A stretch of 64,000 nt of DNA from Corynebacterium sp. CNCTC7651 (GCF_021496665.1 NZ_CP071246.1:868001-932000); one strand, 5' to 3'. Counted from the stretch's first letter, positions 40,413 through 49,582 are shown. Made by a program: numbers and translations. Notes: generated from the sequence alone by a model not told the origin.

Positions 40413-41572
40413 GTTTCACCCTGGAAGAGGTCGCGTTCCTCGCCGCCAACGCGGAGCGCATCGCGGCCGTTGCGCCGGAGATCGCGCTGACCAAGCAGAC
40501 GGTGTTCGCGGACCGGGCGCTCCTCGAGCGGAAATTCGGCCCGGAGTACGCCAGGGCGGTGTCGGTGTTGGTGGCGGCGCAGCGGGTGAGCGTCGGCAAG
40601 CATCCGAGCTCCTGGCTCACGGATTATGACGCCGCGCAGCAGGCCACCCCGCGCGCGGTGGCGGATGTGCGGGCGCGGCACGTGGCGGCGGCGGGCGCGC
40701 AGTGGGTGCATGACGTGACATGCTCCGTCGGTTCGGAGGCGCCGGCGTTTGCGGCGGCCGGTGTGGGCTGGCTGGGCTCGGACCTGGACCGCTCGAGGCT
40801 GGCGATGGCGCGCCACAACCTCGGCCCCGATGCCTGGCTGGCCTGCGCCGATGCCCTTGCCCCGGTGTCAGCGGCGCCGGTGGTGGTGGCGGACCCGGCC
40901 CGGCGTGCGGACGGCCGCCGCATCACCGACCCCGCGAAGCTGATCCCGCCGCTGCCTGACTTCCTGGCGGCGCACGCGGGGCGCGAGCTGGCGGTGAAGT
41001 GCGCGCCGGGCATTGACTACAGCGAGTGGGAGGGCCTGGTCAGTGTCGTTTCCCTCGACGGCGGGGTGAAGGAGGCCTGCCTGTACACCCCCGGCATCGC
41101 GGGCCGCGGGCGGGAGGCCGTGGTGTTGCGCTCGGATGGGTTCGAGGAGCGTTGCTTATCGACGGATCCGGACAGCGCACCCGTCGCCGAACCCGGCCCG
41201 TTCATCGTGGAGCCCGACGGGGCCATCGTGCGCGCAGGGCTGGTGCGGCAGTGGGCGGCGCGGCACGGGCTGTGGATGCTGGATGAGCACATCGCGTTCC
41301 TGAGCGGCGACGCGGTGCCGGCGGGCTACAGCGGTTTCCCGTTTATTGAGGCGGTGCCGCTGAAGCGGTTGAAGGCGGCGCTGAGCGCGCACGGGGCGGG
41401 CAGCGTGGAGATCCTCGTGCGCGGTGTGGACGTGGACCCGGACAAGCTGCGTCCGAAGCTGAAGCTGAAGAAGGGCGGCAGGCCGATGGCGGTGGTGATC
41501 GCCCGCATCGGCGACGCCGCGGTGGCGCACGTGTGCGGGGCCCGGGTGCACGTGCCAGCGGGGGCGGGGTAG
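40409..41572 (+). CDS. SAM-dependent methyltransferase with THUMP-like domain
   Basis: 387 residues. The class I SAM fold appears at VHDVTCSVGSEAPAFAAAGVGWLGSDLD, with VVADPARRADGRRI as the catalytic-strand motif. The C-terminal part (LKLKKGGRPMAVVIARI) matches the THUMP-like C-terminal domain of actinobacterial methyltransferases of unknown, probably RNA, substrate. Translation is coupled to the Nudix gene by a GTGA overlap. Confidence 0.78.
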   Translation: MSFTLEEVAFLAANAERIAAVAPEIALTKQTVFADRALLERKFGPEYARAVSVLVAAQRVSVGKHPSSWLTDYDAAQQATPRAVADVRARHVAAAGAQWVHDVTCSVGSEAPAFAAAGVGWLGSDLDRSRLAMARHNLGPDAWLACADALAPVSAAPVVVADPARRADGRRITDPAKLIPPLPDFLAAHAGRELAVKCAPGIDYSEWEGLVSVVSLDGGVKEACLYTPGIAGRGREAVVLRSDGFEERCLSTDPDSAPVAEPGPFIVEPDGAIVRAGLVRQWAARHGLWMLDEHIAFLSGDAVPAGYSGFPFIEAVPLKRLKAALSAHGAGSVEILVRGVDVDPDKLRPKLKLKKGGRPMAVVIARIGDAAVAHVCGARVHVPAGAG

Positions 41573-41637
41573 CGGCAGGCGGGGTTGGGGAAGGCGGGGT
41601 GACGCTTGCCTGCCGGGGTAGCGCTTGCCAGCGGGTC

Positions 41638-41643
41638 TAGGCT
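41638..41643 (+). promoter_or_regulatory. Candidate -10 element of the desulfurase gene
   Basis: TAGGCT ends 6 nt before the ATG without a ribosome site; leaderless. Confidence 0.45.
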
Positions 41644-41649
41644 GATGGC

Positions 41650-42795
41650 ATGAGTGACACTCCCACCTACCTCGACCACGCCGCCACCACCCCCATGCGC
41701 CAGTGCGCCATCGACGCCTGGGTGGAGCACGCCCGCGCCGTGAATCCGGGCAGCCAGTACGCCGCGGGGCGCGCCGCGAACGCCGTGCTGCAGCAGGCGC
41801 GCGAGCAGGTGGGGGAGCTTTTGGGCGCGGACCCGGTGGAGGTGGTGTTCACTGGCTCCGGCACCGAGGCGGACAATATCGCGGTGCGCGGTCTTTACGC
41901 GGCGCGGGTGGCTGCGGGCGCGCCGCAGCGCGTGGTGGCCAGCACGATTGAGCACCCAGCGGTGCTGGAGTCGGTGCGGGCGCTGGAGGCTGCCGGCGCG
42001 GAGGTTGCGTGGCTGGAGGCGGGCCGGGACGGGCACGTGGCGGATCTTGCCGCGCTGGATCGGCCGGCCGCGGTGGCCGCGCTGATGTGGGCGAACAACG
42101 AGACGGGCGCGATCCAGCCCGTTGCCCAGGCCGCCGAGCGCGCCGCGGCCGCAGGCACCCCGCTGCACGTCGACGCGGTGCAGGCCGTGGGCAAGGTTCC
42201 GGTGGATGCGGGCCGGGACGGGCACGTGGCGGATCTTGCCGCGCTGGATCGGCCGGCCGCGGTGGCCGCGCTGATGTGGTTGTTAGCGAAGCGATCGCCG
42301 GGGCCGCAGCCGTTGGTGGTGGGCGGCGGCCAGGAGCGGGGCTTGCGTTCCGGCACGGTGGACGTGGCGGCCGCGGCGGCGACGGCGGCGGCGCTGGCTG
42401 AAGCGGTGAGCGAAATGGAGGCGGAGCGTGCCCGGGTGCGAGGGCTGCGGGACGACTTGGTAGCGCGGGTGCGAGCGGAAATCCAGGGCGCAACCTTGAC
42501 TACCGCGGAGCCCGCGCTGGACGGCCACGCGCACTTCATGTTCACCGGCGCGAATGCGGACGCGATGCTGATGCTTTTGGACGGGTTGGGGATCGAGGCC
42601 TCGGCGGGGTCCGCCTGCTCCGCGGGTGTGGTGCAGCTCAGCCCGGTGCTCGAGGCGATGGGTATCGGTGAGGAGGAAGGCATGGGCGCGCTGCGGCTCA
42701 CGCTGGGCCGCACCACGACGCAGGCGGACGTGGACCGGCTGGTGGCCGAGCTGCCGGCGGTGGTGGAACGGGCGCGCGCCGTGGGGCGGTTGTAG
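41650..42795 (+). CDS. Cysteine desulfurase homologue lacking the PLP-lysine segment
   Basis: 381 residues of the NifS/IscS class-V aminotransferase family: YLDHAATTPM, NPGSQY, VVFTGSGTEADNIAV, ANNETGAIQPV, HVDAVQAVGKVPVD, GGGQERGLRSGTVDVAA and the catalytic-cysteine loop SAGSACSAG. After KVPVD one expects about 23 residues including Ser-x-His-Lys-x-x-Gly, where lysine binds PLP. Instead there are 24 residues identical to residues 124-147 of the same protein, followed by LLAKRSPG in frame. The enzyme should therefore be inactive as a desulfurase. The frame is otherwise perfect. Confidence 0.85.
   Translation: MSDTPTYLDHAATTPMRQCAIDAWVEHARAVNPGSQYAAGRAANAVLQQAREQVGELLGADPVEVVFTGSGTEADNIAVRGLYAARVAAGAPQRVVASTIEHPAVLESVRALEAAGAEVAWLEAGRDGHVADLAALDRPAAVAALMWANNETGAIQPVAQAAERAAAAGTPLHVDAVQAVGKVPVDAGRDGHVADLAALDRPAAVAALMWLLAKRSPGPQPLVVGGGQERGLRSGTVDVAAAAATAAALAEAVSEMEAERARVRGLRDDLVARVRAEIQGATLTTAEPALDGHAHFMFTGANADAMLMLLDGLGIEASAGSACSAGVVQLSPVLEAMGIGEEEGMGALRLTLGRTTTQADVDRLVAELPAVVERARAVGRL
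42019..42090. repeat. 72-bp segment, first copy, within the desulfurase gene
   Basis: Identical to 42208-42279. This copy sits at its normal place in the protein family (AGRDGHV...AALMW before ANNETG). Confidence 0.95.
42208..42279. repeat. 72-bp segment, second copy, replacing the PLP-lysine region
   Basis: An exact copy of 42019-42090, 189 bp downstream and in the same frame. The bases flanking the two copies differ. Confidence 0.95.
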
Positions 42796-42868
42796 CGCAC
42801 ACCACCCGCGCGAACGCGAAACTCGTGTGACGCGTGTGTCGCATGTGAATGATGGGACGGCGGCGCAC

Positions 42869-42874
42869 TACACT
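42869..42874 (+). promoter_or_regulatory. Candidate -10 element of the GH25 gene
   Basis: TACACT ends 8 nt before the ATG; no ribosome site. Confidence 0.45.
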
Positions 42875-42882
42875 TCCTGACC

Positions 42883-43962
42883 ATGCGTGCCCTCTCATCG
42901 CCTTCTTTCTCCTTGCCTCGTGGTGTTCAAGCTGTCGTCGCAACGCTTGTTGCAGCGACCTTGGCGCTGGTAGCGGCCGTCGTCCCGCAACGCGCGGAGG
43001 CGCTGCCGGCGCTGACATTGCCGGGGCTGGTGTCCGGGGTGGACGTGGCGGGGCACCAGCGGCCGGGCGGGGCGCCGATCAACTGGCGCTCGGTTGCGGG
43101 CCCGGGCGGGCAGCAGTTCGCGTTTGTGAAGGCCTCCGAGGGCGTGGGCTGGAAGAACGTGTTCTACGACGAGGACGCCCGCGCCGCCGCCGACGCCGGG
43201 ATGCAGGTCGGTGCCTACCACTACGCGCGCCCGATGGAGGATCCGATCGCGCAGGCCCGCTACTTCGCGGACGTGATCAACGCCGGCCCGGCGCTCACGC
43301 TGCCCCCGGTGCTGGACCTGGAGGTAGACGAGGGCCTCGGCCCCATCGCGCTCGCCGCCTGGACCACCGTGTTCCTCAACGAGCTGGAGCTGCGCACGGG
43401 CAAGCGGCCGATGATCTACACCTACCGCTACTTCTGGTACGAGCACATGAACAACACCAACGCGTTCACCTCGTACCCGCTGTGGCTCGCCGCTTACCAG
43501 AACCAGCCGCCGCGGCCGGTGGGCGGATGGGACAAGCTCTCCTTCTGGCAGCGCAGCGACTCCGGGCGCGTGGCCGGCATCAACACCCCGGTGGACATGA
43601 ACCTGTTCAACGGCAACGCGGCGCAGCTGGGCGACTTCGCGGCCGGCAACCTGCGCGCGGGCGGCGGCGTGCTGGAGACCTTCCAGGTGCCGGACTCGGG
43701 TGAGCTGCGCGTGCTCGAGCAGGACAACACCAAACTCGTGCTGGCTATTCTGGGCCTCGCCGCGGGCGTGCTGGGGCTTTCCCAGCTTGCGGACGCCGCC
43801 TCCCAAGCCGGCTTCAACCCCACCGACGCCGGCAACATCGCGGGCCTGGTCCAGCAGCTGGCCAACCGCGGCGAGCTGCCGCTCGAGGACCTGGCGAAGA
43901 TGATCGCGGGCCAGTACCAGATCGGCGACCTGCTGATCCTCCTGGACAACGCCGCGAAGTAG
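42883..43962 (+). CDS. Secreted GH25-family lysozyme (muramidase)
   Basis: 359 residues. A signal peptide (about 1-41) has a basic start, a hydrophobic core and an ALP-type end. The GH25 domain (about 50-245) shows SGVDVAGHQRPGG, FAFVKASEG, GAYHYARP, VLDLEVDEG (catalytic acidic residues) and MIYTYRYFWYEH. The C-terminal roughly 100 residues are helical, with a hydrophobic stretch LAILGLAAGVLGLSQLA that may bind membrane or wall. It likely cleaves peptidoglycan for remodelling. Confidence 0.87.
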   Translation: MRALSSPSFSLPRGVQAVVATLVAATLALVAAVVPQRAEALPALTLPGLVSGVDVAGHQRPGGAPINWRSVAGPGGQQFAFVKASEGVGWKNVFYDEDARAAADAGMQVGAYHYARPMEDPIAQARYFADVINAGPALTLPPVLDLEVDEGLGPIALAAWTTVFLNELELRTGKRPMIYTYRYFWYEHMNNTNAFTSYPLWLAAYQNQPPRPVGGWDKLSFWQRSDSGRVAGINTPVDMNLFNGNAAQLGDFAAGNLRAGGGVLETFQVPDSGELRVLEQDNTKLVLAILGLAAGVLGLSQLADAASQAGFNPTDAGNIAGLVQQLANRGELPLEDLAKMIAGQYQIGDLLILLDNAAK

Positions 43963-43971
43963 GGGCTTTTC

Positions 43972-43982
43972 GCTTTACGACG
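43972..43982 (-). other. CGTCGNNAAGC motif at the convergent ends of the GH25 and SpeE-like genes
   Basis: GCTTTACGACG on the plus strand overlaps the SpeE-like stop codon. Together with the preceding GGGGCTTTTC it is an inverted copy of the element at 30967-30990. Confidence 0.5.
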
Positions 43983-44793
43983 TTCCCTTTGCCGCCCCCT
44001 CATCCCCGCGGGCCGTGCCCTGCCTGGCCAGCGCGCGGCACCATTCCTCGGGGGCGAACTTCGCCGGCACCGCGCCTTTAAGCAGGTTCCGGGTCAGCTC
44101 GGGCGAGGCCTCCAGCGGCCGGTTCGCCCCGATGAGCACGATGTTGCCGTAGCGGCGGCCCTTCAACATGGGCGGGTCCGCGATGGCTGCGACGTGCGGC
44201 CAGACCTCGCACATGCCGGCCAGCTCATCCTTGGCCTCCTTCAAGTTGGCGTGGGAGCCGCAGTTGGCGAGGTAGAAGCCGTCGTCGGCAAGGCTCGTGC
44301 GCGCGGCGCGGTAGAACTCCACCGTGGTCAGGGAGCGCGGGGTAGTGGCGGAGGTGAACACGTCGCGGATGATCACGTCGCGGGTGGCGGGTTTGAAGCC
44401 GTCGGTTGCCTCGCGGGCGTCGGCGGTGCGGATTTTCACGGCGGGTGCCCGGGGAACGTCGAAAAGCGTGCGAGCGAGGATGGCCAGCTCCGAGTCGATC
44501 TCCACCACGGTGCTGCGCGAACCCGGCCACGCGTGCGCGAAGTAGCGCGCGAGGGTGCAGGCGCCGCCGCCGAGGTGGGTCAGGCGCGCCTTCGGGCGGG
44601 CACCGGCCGGGTAGGCCGCGTCGAGGAAGTCGGCGATCCAGCGCATGTACTCGAAATCGAGCCGCTCCGGGTCGCCGGGCACGATGTGGGAGCTGGGCAC
44701 CCCGTTGACCAGCAGCACCATGGAGCCGTCCGGTTCGTGCAGCACCTCGGCGACACCGGTATCGATCTCGTGAAACTCGCTTTTTGCCGCCAT
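43975..44793 (-). CDS. Spermidine-synthase-like methyltransferase-fold protein
   Basis: 272 residues. [30 protein letters not shown] and [22 protein letters not shown] are the SAM/dcSAM-fold motifs of spermidine synthase-like proteins, but polyamine substrate residues cannot be confirmed. Actinobacterial members are often orphan and of unknown substrate. The start [11 protein letters not shown] is divergent from mnmA with 27 nt between the starts. The frame is open upstream but antisense to mnmA. Confidence 0.75.
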   Translation of the reverse strand: MAAKSEFHEIDTGVAEVLHEPDGSMVLLVNGVPSSHIVPGDPERLDFEYMRWIADFLDAAYPAGARPKARLTHLGGGACTLARYFAHAWPGSRSTVVEIDSELAILARTLFDVPRAPAVKIRTADAREATDGFKPATRDVIIRDVFTSATTPRSLTTVEFYRAARTSLADDGFYLANCGSHANLKEAKDELAGMCEVWPHVAAIADPPMLKGRRYGNIVLIGANRPLEASPELTRNLLKGAVPAKFAPEEWCRALARQGTARGDEGAAKGTS

Positions 44794-44802
44794 GGTTTGC
44801 CC

Positions 44803-44812
44803 AGCGTACACT
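44803..44812. promoter_or_regulatory. Back-to-back overlapping -10 elements for mnmA and the SpeE-like gene
   Basis: TACACT (plus, 44807-44812) ends 8 nt before the mnmA ATG. TACGCT (minus, 44803-44808) ends 9 nt before the SpeE-like ATG. The two hexamers share two bases in a GTAC palindrome. Confidence 0.4.
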
Positions 44813-44820
44813 GCGCTGCC

Positions 44821-46014
44821 ATGCGAATTTTGGTGGCGATGAGCGGGGGAGTGGACTCCTCCGTCGCTGCCGCGCGCCTTGTGGAGGCCGGCCACGACGT
44901 CGTCGGCGTGCACCTCGCCCTGTCGAAGGACGCGCGCCAGACCCGGGAGTCCGCCCGCGGCTGCTGCTCGCTCGAGGACGCTGCCGACGCGCGCCGCGTC
45001 TGCGACAAGCTGGGCATTCCCTTCTACGTGTGGGATTTTTCGGACCGCTTCAAAGAGGACGTCATCGACGATTTCGTCGGGTCCTACGCCCGCGGCGAGA
45101 CTCCGAACCCGTGCCTGCGCTGCAACGAGAAGATCAAGTTCGCTGCGTTGCTGGACCGCGCGCTCGCCCTCGGCTTCGATGCTGTGGCGACGGGGCACTA
45201 TGCGCGCATCGACTCGGACGGCCACCTGCGCCGCTCCACCGACCCTCTCAAGGACCAGTCCTACGTGCTGGGTGTGCTGACCCGCGAGGAGCTGGACCAC
45301 TGCATCTTCCCGGTCGGCGACACGGAGAAGCCGCAGATCCGGGAGGAAGCGGCGCGCTACGGCTTTAGCACCGCGTCGAAGCCGGACTCCTACGACATTT
45401 GCTTCATTCCGGACGGCGACACCCAGGCGTTTTTGGGCCGCTCGATCGGCCTGCGCCCGGGCATGGTGGTGGATCAGGAGGGCCGCGAGCTCAAGGAGCA
45501 CGACGGCGCGTTCCAGTACACGATCGGCCAGCGTAAGGGTCTGAACATCCGGGTCCCGGCCGCCGACGGCAAGCCGCGCTACGTCACCGATGTCGACGCC
45601 TCGACTGGCACCGTCACCGTCGGTCCCCGCGAAGCTCTCCGCGTTACGACGATCGCCGCCGACCGCCTCAAAGTCCTCCACCCCGCGATGGTGGGCGCGG
45701 GTGCGGGTGTTGGCGCGAGTGCGGGCACGAAGGCTGGAGCTGGGACGGATGCTGGAGCGGGGACGGATGCTGGAGCTGGGACGGGCGAGGCTACCCGGTT
45801 TAAGGCCCTGGTCCAGATTCGCGCCCACGGCGGGGTTGTCGGCTGCACCGCGACCGTCGATGTGGCGGCAGGCAACGGTGGCGAGATGGTGCTCGAGCTG
45901 AAGGAACCGCTCGAGGGCGTGGCCCGCGGGCAGGCGGCGGTGCTGTACTTGCCGGACCCGGACGGGCTGGGTGATATCGTGCTCGGTTCGGGCACAATCT
46001 GCGGCACGGCGTAG
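44821..46014 (+). CDS. mnmA: tRNA-specific 2-thiouridylase MnmA (TrmU)
   Basis: 397 residues. The PP-loop [13 protein letters not shown] is at residues 6-18. The catalytic cysteines are in [12 protein letters not shown] and [11 protein letters not shown], with [17 protein letters not shown] and a C-terminal beta-barrel. It thiolates U34 of Glu, Gln and Lys tRNAs. Between LHPAMV and [15 protein letters not shown] lies an extra stretch of about 30 residues of Gly, Ala, Thr and Asp made by tandem DNA repeats. A sulfur donor would normally come from a cysteine desulfurase; the homologue nearby appears inactive. Confidence 0.93.
   Translation: MRILVAMSGGVDSSVAAARLVEAGHDVVGVHLALSKDARQTRESARGCCSLEDAADARRVCDKLGIPFYVWDFSDRFKEDVIDDFVGSYARGETPNPCLRCNEKIKFAALLDRALALGFDAVATGHYARIDSDGHLRRSTDPLKDQSYVLGVLTREELDHCIFPVGDTEKPQIREEAARYGFSTASKPDSYDICFIPDGDTQAFLGRSIGLRPGMVVDQEGRELKEHDGAFQYTIGQRKGLNIRVPAADGKPRYVTDVDASTGTVTVGPREALRVTTIAADRLKVLHPAMVGAGAGVGASAGTKAGAGTDAGAGTDAGAGTGEATRFKALVQIRAHGGVVGCTATVDVAAGNGGEMVLELKEPLEGVARGQAAVLYLPDPDGLGDIVLGSGTICGTA
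45700..45788. repeat. Minisatellite in mnmA (about 18-bp units)
   Basis: Repeats of GGACGGATGCTGGAG-type units encode GTDAGA blocks. They lie between the catalytic and C-terminal domains, so length changes in multiples of three would be tolerated. Confidence 0.75.
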
Positions 46015-46160
46015 TTTGAGTGTTCGCCCCGGGGAGGGGTAGAACGGGGGAGAAAGCGCCCGTTGCCAGGACTCGATCCACGGCACCATTCAACGCAGCA
46101 CGGCGCAGCACAGCACCGCGTAACCAAGGCACGTCTGCGCCCGGTGCTGCGGGTCGTCTG

Positions 46161-47771
46161 CTAGAACGGCCATCCGGGTGGGCGTTCGGGTATTGGTTCG
46201 TCGTCAAAGTAGGGGGTCCCTGCAGATGCAGGTTGTCCGCCTACATGCGCGGGGTGCCGGGTGTTCGGGCCATGGGGATGCTGACCACGCGCCGCGGGTG
46301 GTGGCGGTGCGGGAAAGAGCGGTGGATCGGGCTCGGTCGGCGCGGGGCGTTGGCGAGTCGCGGCGCGCTGCCGTAGCTTGTGGCCCGCCGAATCATGCGT
46401 ACCCAGAGAATCGTTGAATTCAATTGATCCGTCCGGTGCCACGACGCCGACGCGATTGCTTTCGGGATCTCGGTCCACATGGTGCCTGCCGTCCGATCCA
46501 TCCCTTCTGTCGTTGTTATGGCCGTGGTGTTGGCGACATAACCCGATGAGGTTGTCGATGTCGGTTGGTCCGCCCTCGATGTAGGGGATGATGTGGTGGA
46601 TCTCTGCCTGGGTGAATGGCTTGGAACACCCGGTCCACGCGCACACTCCCTGCATCGCCAGCAACGCTATCCTTTGCGCAACGGTGGCAAGCCGGGTCTT
46701 GCCCATGGAAAGCGGCAGGTTGGTCACACGGTCGAACTGGACGATGAAGTCCGTACCGTTCAGCCCCAGACGAAGAATGTCGGTAGCCGTGAGGTCGATG
46801 CCGGTATTCGTCGGAAACGCGGTGTCGGAGGTGGCATCTTCGAGGTCGTCCATCGTGATAGACAGGACTACCGAAGCCGCGCCGCGGTGCTGGGACTGCC
46901 GTGCATTCTCGTACGACTGCAAGATGGCGCGCAGTTGGTCATAACGACGCTGGTTGGGGGTGCGGGAATCCTCCTGGGAGGGACCGTCGAAGTTGATGCC
47001 GGGCGCGTTGCCCGACTCGGTCAGCGCGGCCCAAAGTGCGGCGTCGCCCGGCGGCAAGATGACGGTGCCCTCGAAGGTGCCGTCGTAACGCTCGCGCAGC
47101 TGGCTCATGCTCCGCGCGTCCCACGTCGCGTTGGGGTCGATCGGTGCGTGCGCGGCATTCGCCTGCTTGACCAGGCGCTCGGTGAAGCGGCGGACATCCT
47201 CGGGGGCGTGATCAATCGCGTACGCCATAGCTTCGCCGACAATGCGGTGGCGCTCGCACGCTGCGCGATCGGTGAGGTCAACGAGCGCGCGGTTGATGAT
47301 GCGCTGCTTCTCCTCGCTCACCGACCGGGACTTGCGACGGGTCTTCGCCTTGCTAGTGGGTTGCGGATCCTCGTCCGACTTCTCTTGAGACGGCGTTTCC
47401 TCGTTCGGATCAGTGGTTTCCTCGCCCGGCGTGGCGGGGTCATCCGGCTCGGACTCCGGCTCCGGAACGGGTTCCGGGCCGTACATGTCCCGTGCGCGGC
47501 TAAGCCGGCTGGCTGCCTCGGCCTTGGACAGGCCCAGCTTTCGCTTCAGATATTCGTTCGGGTAGGTGGCACCGACATGTCTGCCTGCACCGTCTCTGTC
47601 GCAGATAAACGCAAAACTCACATCGGTAGCAGCTTTGAGGGATGTGACGCTCTCAAACCTTTCAAGATCCTCATGTATCTCGTCGAAATGCAGGTTGGAG
47701 GGGTCGTCCATGGCGTCTGCGAGCGCGCGCATTGCTGCCAGTGCGTCGTCGACAAGCTGCGTGATGCTCAT
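46161..47771 (-). CDS. HNH endonuclease with DUF222 (13E12-type) domain
   Basis: 536 residues from MSITQLVDD, preceded by GGGAGG. The N-terminal DUF222 part includes YPNEYLKRKLGLSKAEAASRLSRA. An acidic Pro/Glu stretch (about 99-140) is followed by a basic KAKTRRKSRS. The HNH motif lies near residue 420 (CAWTGCSKPFTQAEIHHIIPYIEGGPTDIDNLIGLCRQHHG). Such proteins are abundant in actinobacteria, often in several copies, and their function is not settled. The C-terminal tail is disordered and proline-rich. Confidence 0.85.
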   Translation of the reverse strand: MSITQLVDDALAAMRALADAMDDPSNLHFDEIHEDLERFESVTSLKAATDVSFAFICDRDGAGRHVGATYPNEYLKRKLGLSKAEAASRLSRARDMYGPEPVPEPESEPDDPATPGEETTDPNEETPSQEKSDEDPQPTSKAKTRRKSRSVSEEKQRIINRALVDLTDRAACERHRIVGEAMAYAIDHAPEDVRRFTERLVKQANAAHAPIDPNATWDARSMSQLRERYDGTFEGTVILPPGDAALWAALTESGNAPGINFDGPSQEDSRTPNQRRYDQLRAILQSYENARQSQHRGAASVVLSITMDDLEDATSDTAFPTNTGIDLTATDILRLGLNGTDFIVQFDRVTNLPLSMGKTRLATVAQRIALLAMQGVCAWTGCSKPFTQAEIHHIIPYIEGGPTDIDNLIGLCRQHHGHNNDRRDGSDGRHHVDRDPESNRVGVVAPDGSIEFNDSLGTHDSAGHKLRQRAATRQRPAPTEPDPPLFPAPPPPAARGQHPHGPNTRHPAHVGGQPASAGTPYFDDEPIPERPPGWPF

Positions 47772-47946
47772 GGTTCCACCTCCCTTCCTGCGTTTGAAGA
47801 CCACCCTATTCGGAGAACCGACACTAACGCAATCACAAATGTGTAACAAAAGGGTAACAAAACGCTCGGACCGGCAAAGGTAATGGGCGTCCATAGTCTG
47901 GCGGATCGCTCATATTGTGTTTAAGCGAAACGTAAACCACAACCGG

Positions 47947-47952
47947 TAGAAT
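47947..47952 (+). promoter_or_regulatory. Candidate -10 element of the MetE-like gene
   Basis: TAGAAT ends 7 nt before the GTG at 47960, again without a ribosome site. The 188-bp gap to the divergent HNH gene also has a GTAACAAAA direct repeat. Confidence 0.45.
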
Positions 47953-47959
47953 CCGAACC

Positions 47960-48883
47960 GTGTCAGCACCCCACACCCCAGCCCCCGGCCGCACCCCACC
48001 AACCGGCCGCACCCCAACAACCGGCCACACCCCGCTCGCGTTCGGCCTCGGACCGGTCCCCGGCACCACGCCCGCGGACTTCGAGGAAGCGGCGGACATC
48101 ATCCTCTCTGAGACCCCGCTGCCGCACATCCCACAGCTTCCGGCACGCGGGGTCGGCTCGGATGCCGTCGGTCGCACGGCGGCGCTGCTGGATATCCCGA
48201 TCGACCGGGGCCCGCGCGGCTGGCGCGTCGCACCCCGCCCGTCCACTCGCGCGATGTACACGGACCGCTTGGAGAGAGACCTGGACATCCTCGAGGAACT
48301 CTGGGCGGGCAAAACCACGCAGGTAAAAACCCAGCTGGTCGGCCCGTGGACGCTTGCAGCGGAGATCGAAATGGCCAACGGCCACCGCATGATCACAGAC
48401 CCCGGCGCGCTCCGCGATATCACTGAGGCGCTGGTGGAGGCGGTTGCGGCGCATCGAAGGAGCGTCGAAAAGCGTCTTGCCCCGACCGTGCTCCAGCTGG
48501 ACGAGCCGCGCCTGGCCGACATCATGCGCGGCACCCTGCCCGGCACCACGGAGTTCGAAACCATCCCCGCTTTCCCGGAGCCGGAGGAGCGGCTTGCACC
48601 GTTCGAGGCGCTGCTCAACGCACCTTTGCTTATCGACGTTCCCTGGCAGACCGCCAAGCACCCGGACAACCAGCACCTAGATCAGCTCGCGCGTTTGCTC
48701 GACCGCGGATCCCGCGTGGCGTTCCCAGCCATGCCGCGTGCCACGTTTCTGCGCCTGTTCGACGAGCTGCAGCTCGACCCGGCGGAGTGTGCGCTCGATG
48801 TATACGCGACGGCTGGCACAACCCTGGCCGAGACCGCCACGAGCTACCGCGCCGCCCGCGAGATGGCGGAGGGGATCCGCTGA
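47960..48883 (+). CDS. MetE-like protein (cobalamin-independent methionine synthase C-terminal fold)
   Basis: 307 residues, far shorter than MetE (about 750). It has the TIM-barrel features TQLVGPWTLAAEIEM, VLQLDEPRLADIMRG and LLIDVPWQ. The zinc ligands of true MetE are not evident. The equivalent mycobacterial gene lies next to ligA in the same way and is of unknown function. The N-terminus has repeated Thr-Pro-Thr-Gly-Arg units. Confidence 0.7.
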   Translation: MSAPHTPAPGRTPPTGRTPTTGHTPLAFGLGPVPGTTPADFEEAADIILSETPLPHIPQLPARGVGSDAVGRTAALLDIPIDRGPRGWRVAPRPSTRAMYTDRLERDLDILEELWAGKTTQVKTQLVGPWTLAAEIEMANGHRMITDPGALRDITEALVEAVAAHRRSVEKRLAPTVLQLDEPRLADIMRGTLPGTTEFETIPAFPEPEERLAPFEALLNAPLLIDVPWQTAKHPDNQHLDQLARLLDRGSRVAFPAMPRATFLRLFDELQLDPAECALDVYATAGTTLAETATSYRAAREMAEGIR

Positions 48884-48892
48884 CGCCCGACG

Positions 48893-49582
48893 CTACCCAA
48901 TCATCGGCCAGCTGGGGGAGCAGTTGGACGCATCCTTGCCGCGGCCTTCGAGGTAGCGGCGTCGGTCCTCCTGCAGTTTGTAGTGCTCGACGGCCTGAAA
49001 CTCCATCAGCGCGCCGGTATCCATCTGCGTCAGCTCAGGCCACTGGCGCACCTGCTTCCACGCGATGCGGGCGGCGGCCATGGCATCAGATGTGGCCTCG
49101 TGGGCGGTATCAATCCGCACGCCGTACACCTCGCACATGTCGCCCAGGCGGCGCGACCCCTTGCGGTAGCGGTCCTTCGCGCGGTCAATCAACAGCGGGT
49201 CATACACCGGCCCAGTCACGGTGAAATCACCGGTGAGCTGGCGCAGCACCGTCAGATCGTACGGCGCGTTGAACACGATCAGGGTCAGGCCGTCGTCCCA
49301 GGCAGCCTTAATTGCCTGCACCGTTTCCCGCAGCACTTCCTCGTGTGGACGCCCCTCGGCGCGAGCCCGCTCCGTAGAAATCCCGTGCACCGCAGCTGCC
49401 TCAGCCGGGATCTCAACCCCCGGGTCCGCCATGGTCTCGGTGGCGTGGACCTCTCTACCGTCGATACGCACGAGCGCACTCGTGACAATGCGTGCCTCGC
49501 GCGGGTTTGCGGAGGTGGTCTCGAGGTCGAACGAGAGCATGCGTGAGGCATCGAAGCCTACTGCGGTAGCCATGCGCACCAT
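48893..49582 (-). CDS. DnaQ-like DEDDh 3'-5' exonuclease
   Basis: About 229 residues. Exo I is SFDLETTSANP, Exo II is LIVFNAPYDLTVL, and Exo III is HEATSDAMAAARIAW with the catalytic His and Asp. It is a stand-alone exonuclease of the DNA polymerase III epsilon type; the precise substrate is unknown. The start at 49582 has GGTGGA upstream; MATAVGF at 49573 is an alternative. It is convergent with the MetE-like gene, 9 nt apart. Confidence 0.8.
   Translation of the reverse strand: MVRMATAVGFDASRMLSFDLETTSANPREARIVTSALVRIDGREVHATETMADPGVEIPAEAAAVHGISTERARAEGRPHEEVLRETVQAIKAAWDDGLTLIVFNAPYDLTVLRQLTGDFTVTGPVYDPLLIDRAKDRYRKGSRRLGDMCEVYGVRIDTAHEATSDAMAAARIAWKQVRQWPELTQMDTGALMEFQAVEHYKLQEDRRRYLEGRGKDASNCSPSWPMIG

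Noticed and set aside
43975..46089. A 704-codon frame for the SpeE-like protein
   Set aside because: The upstream two-thirds is antisense to mnmA; the family begins at [11 protein letters not shown] (44793).
46015..46160. Terminator between mnmA and the HNH gene
   Set aside because: GCAGCAC/GTGCTGC inverted repeats are present but scattered; no stable stem with a T-run was found.
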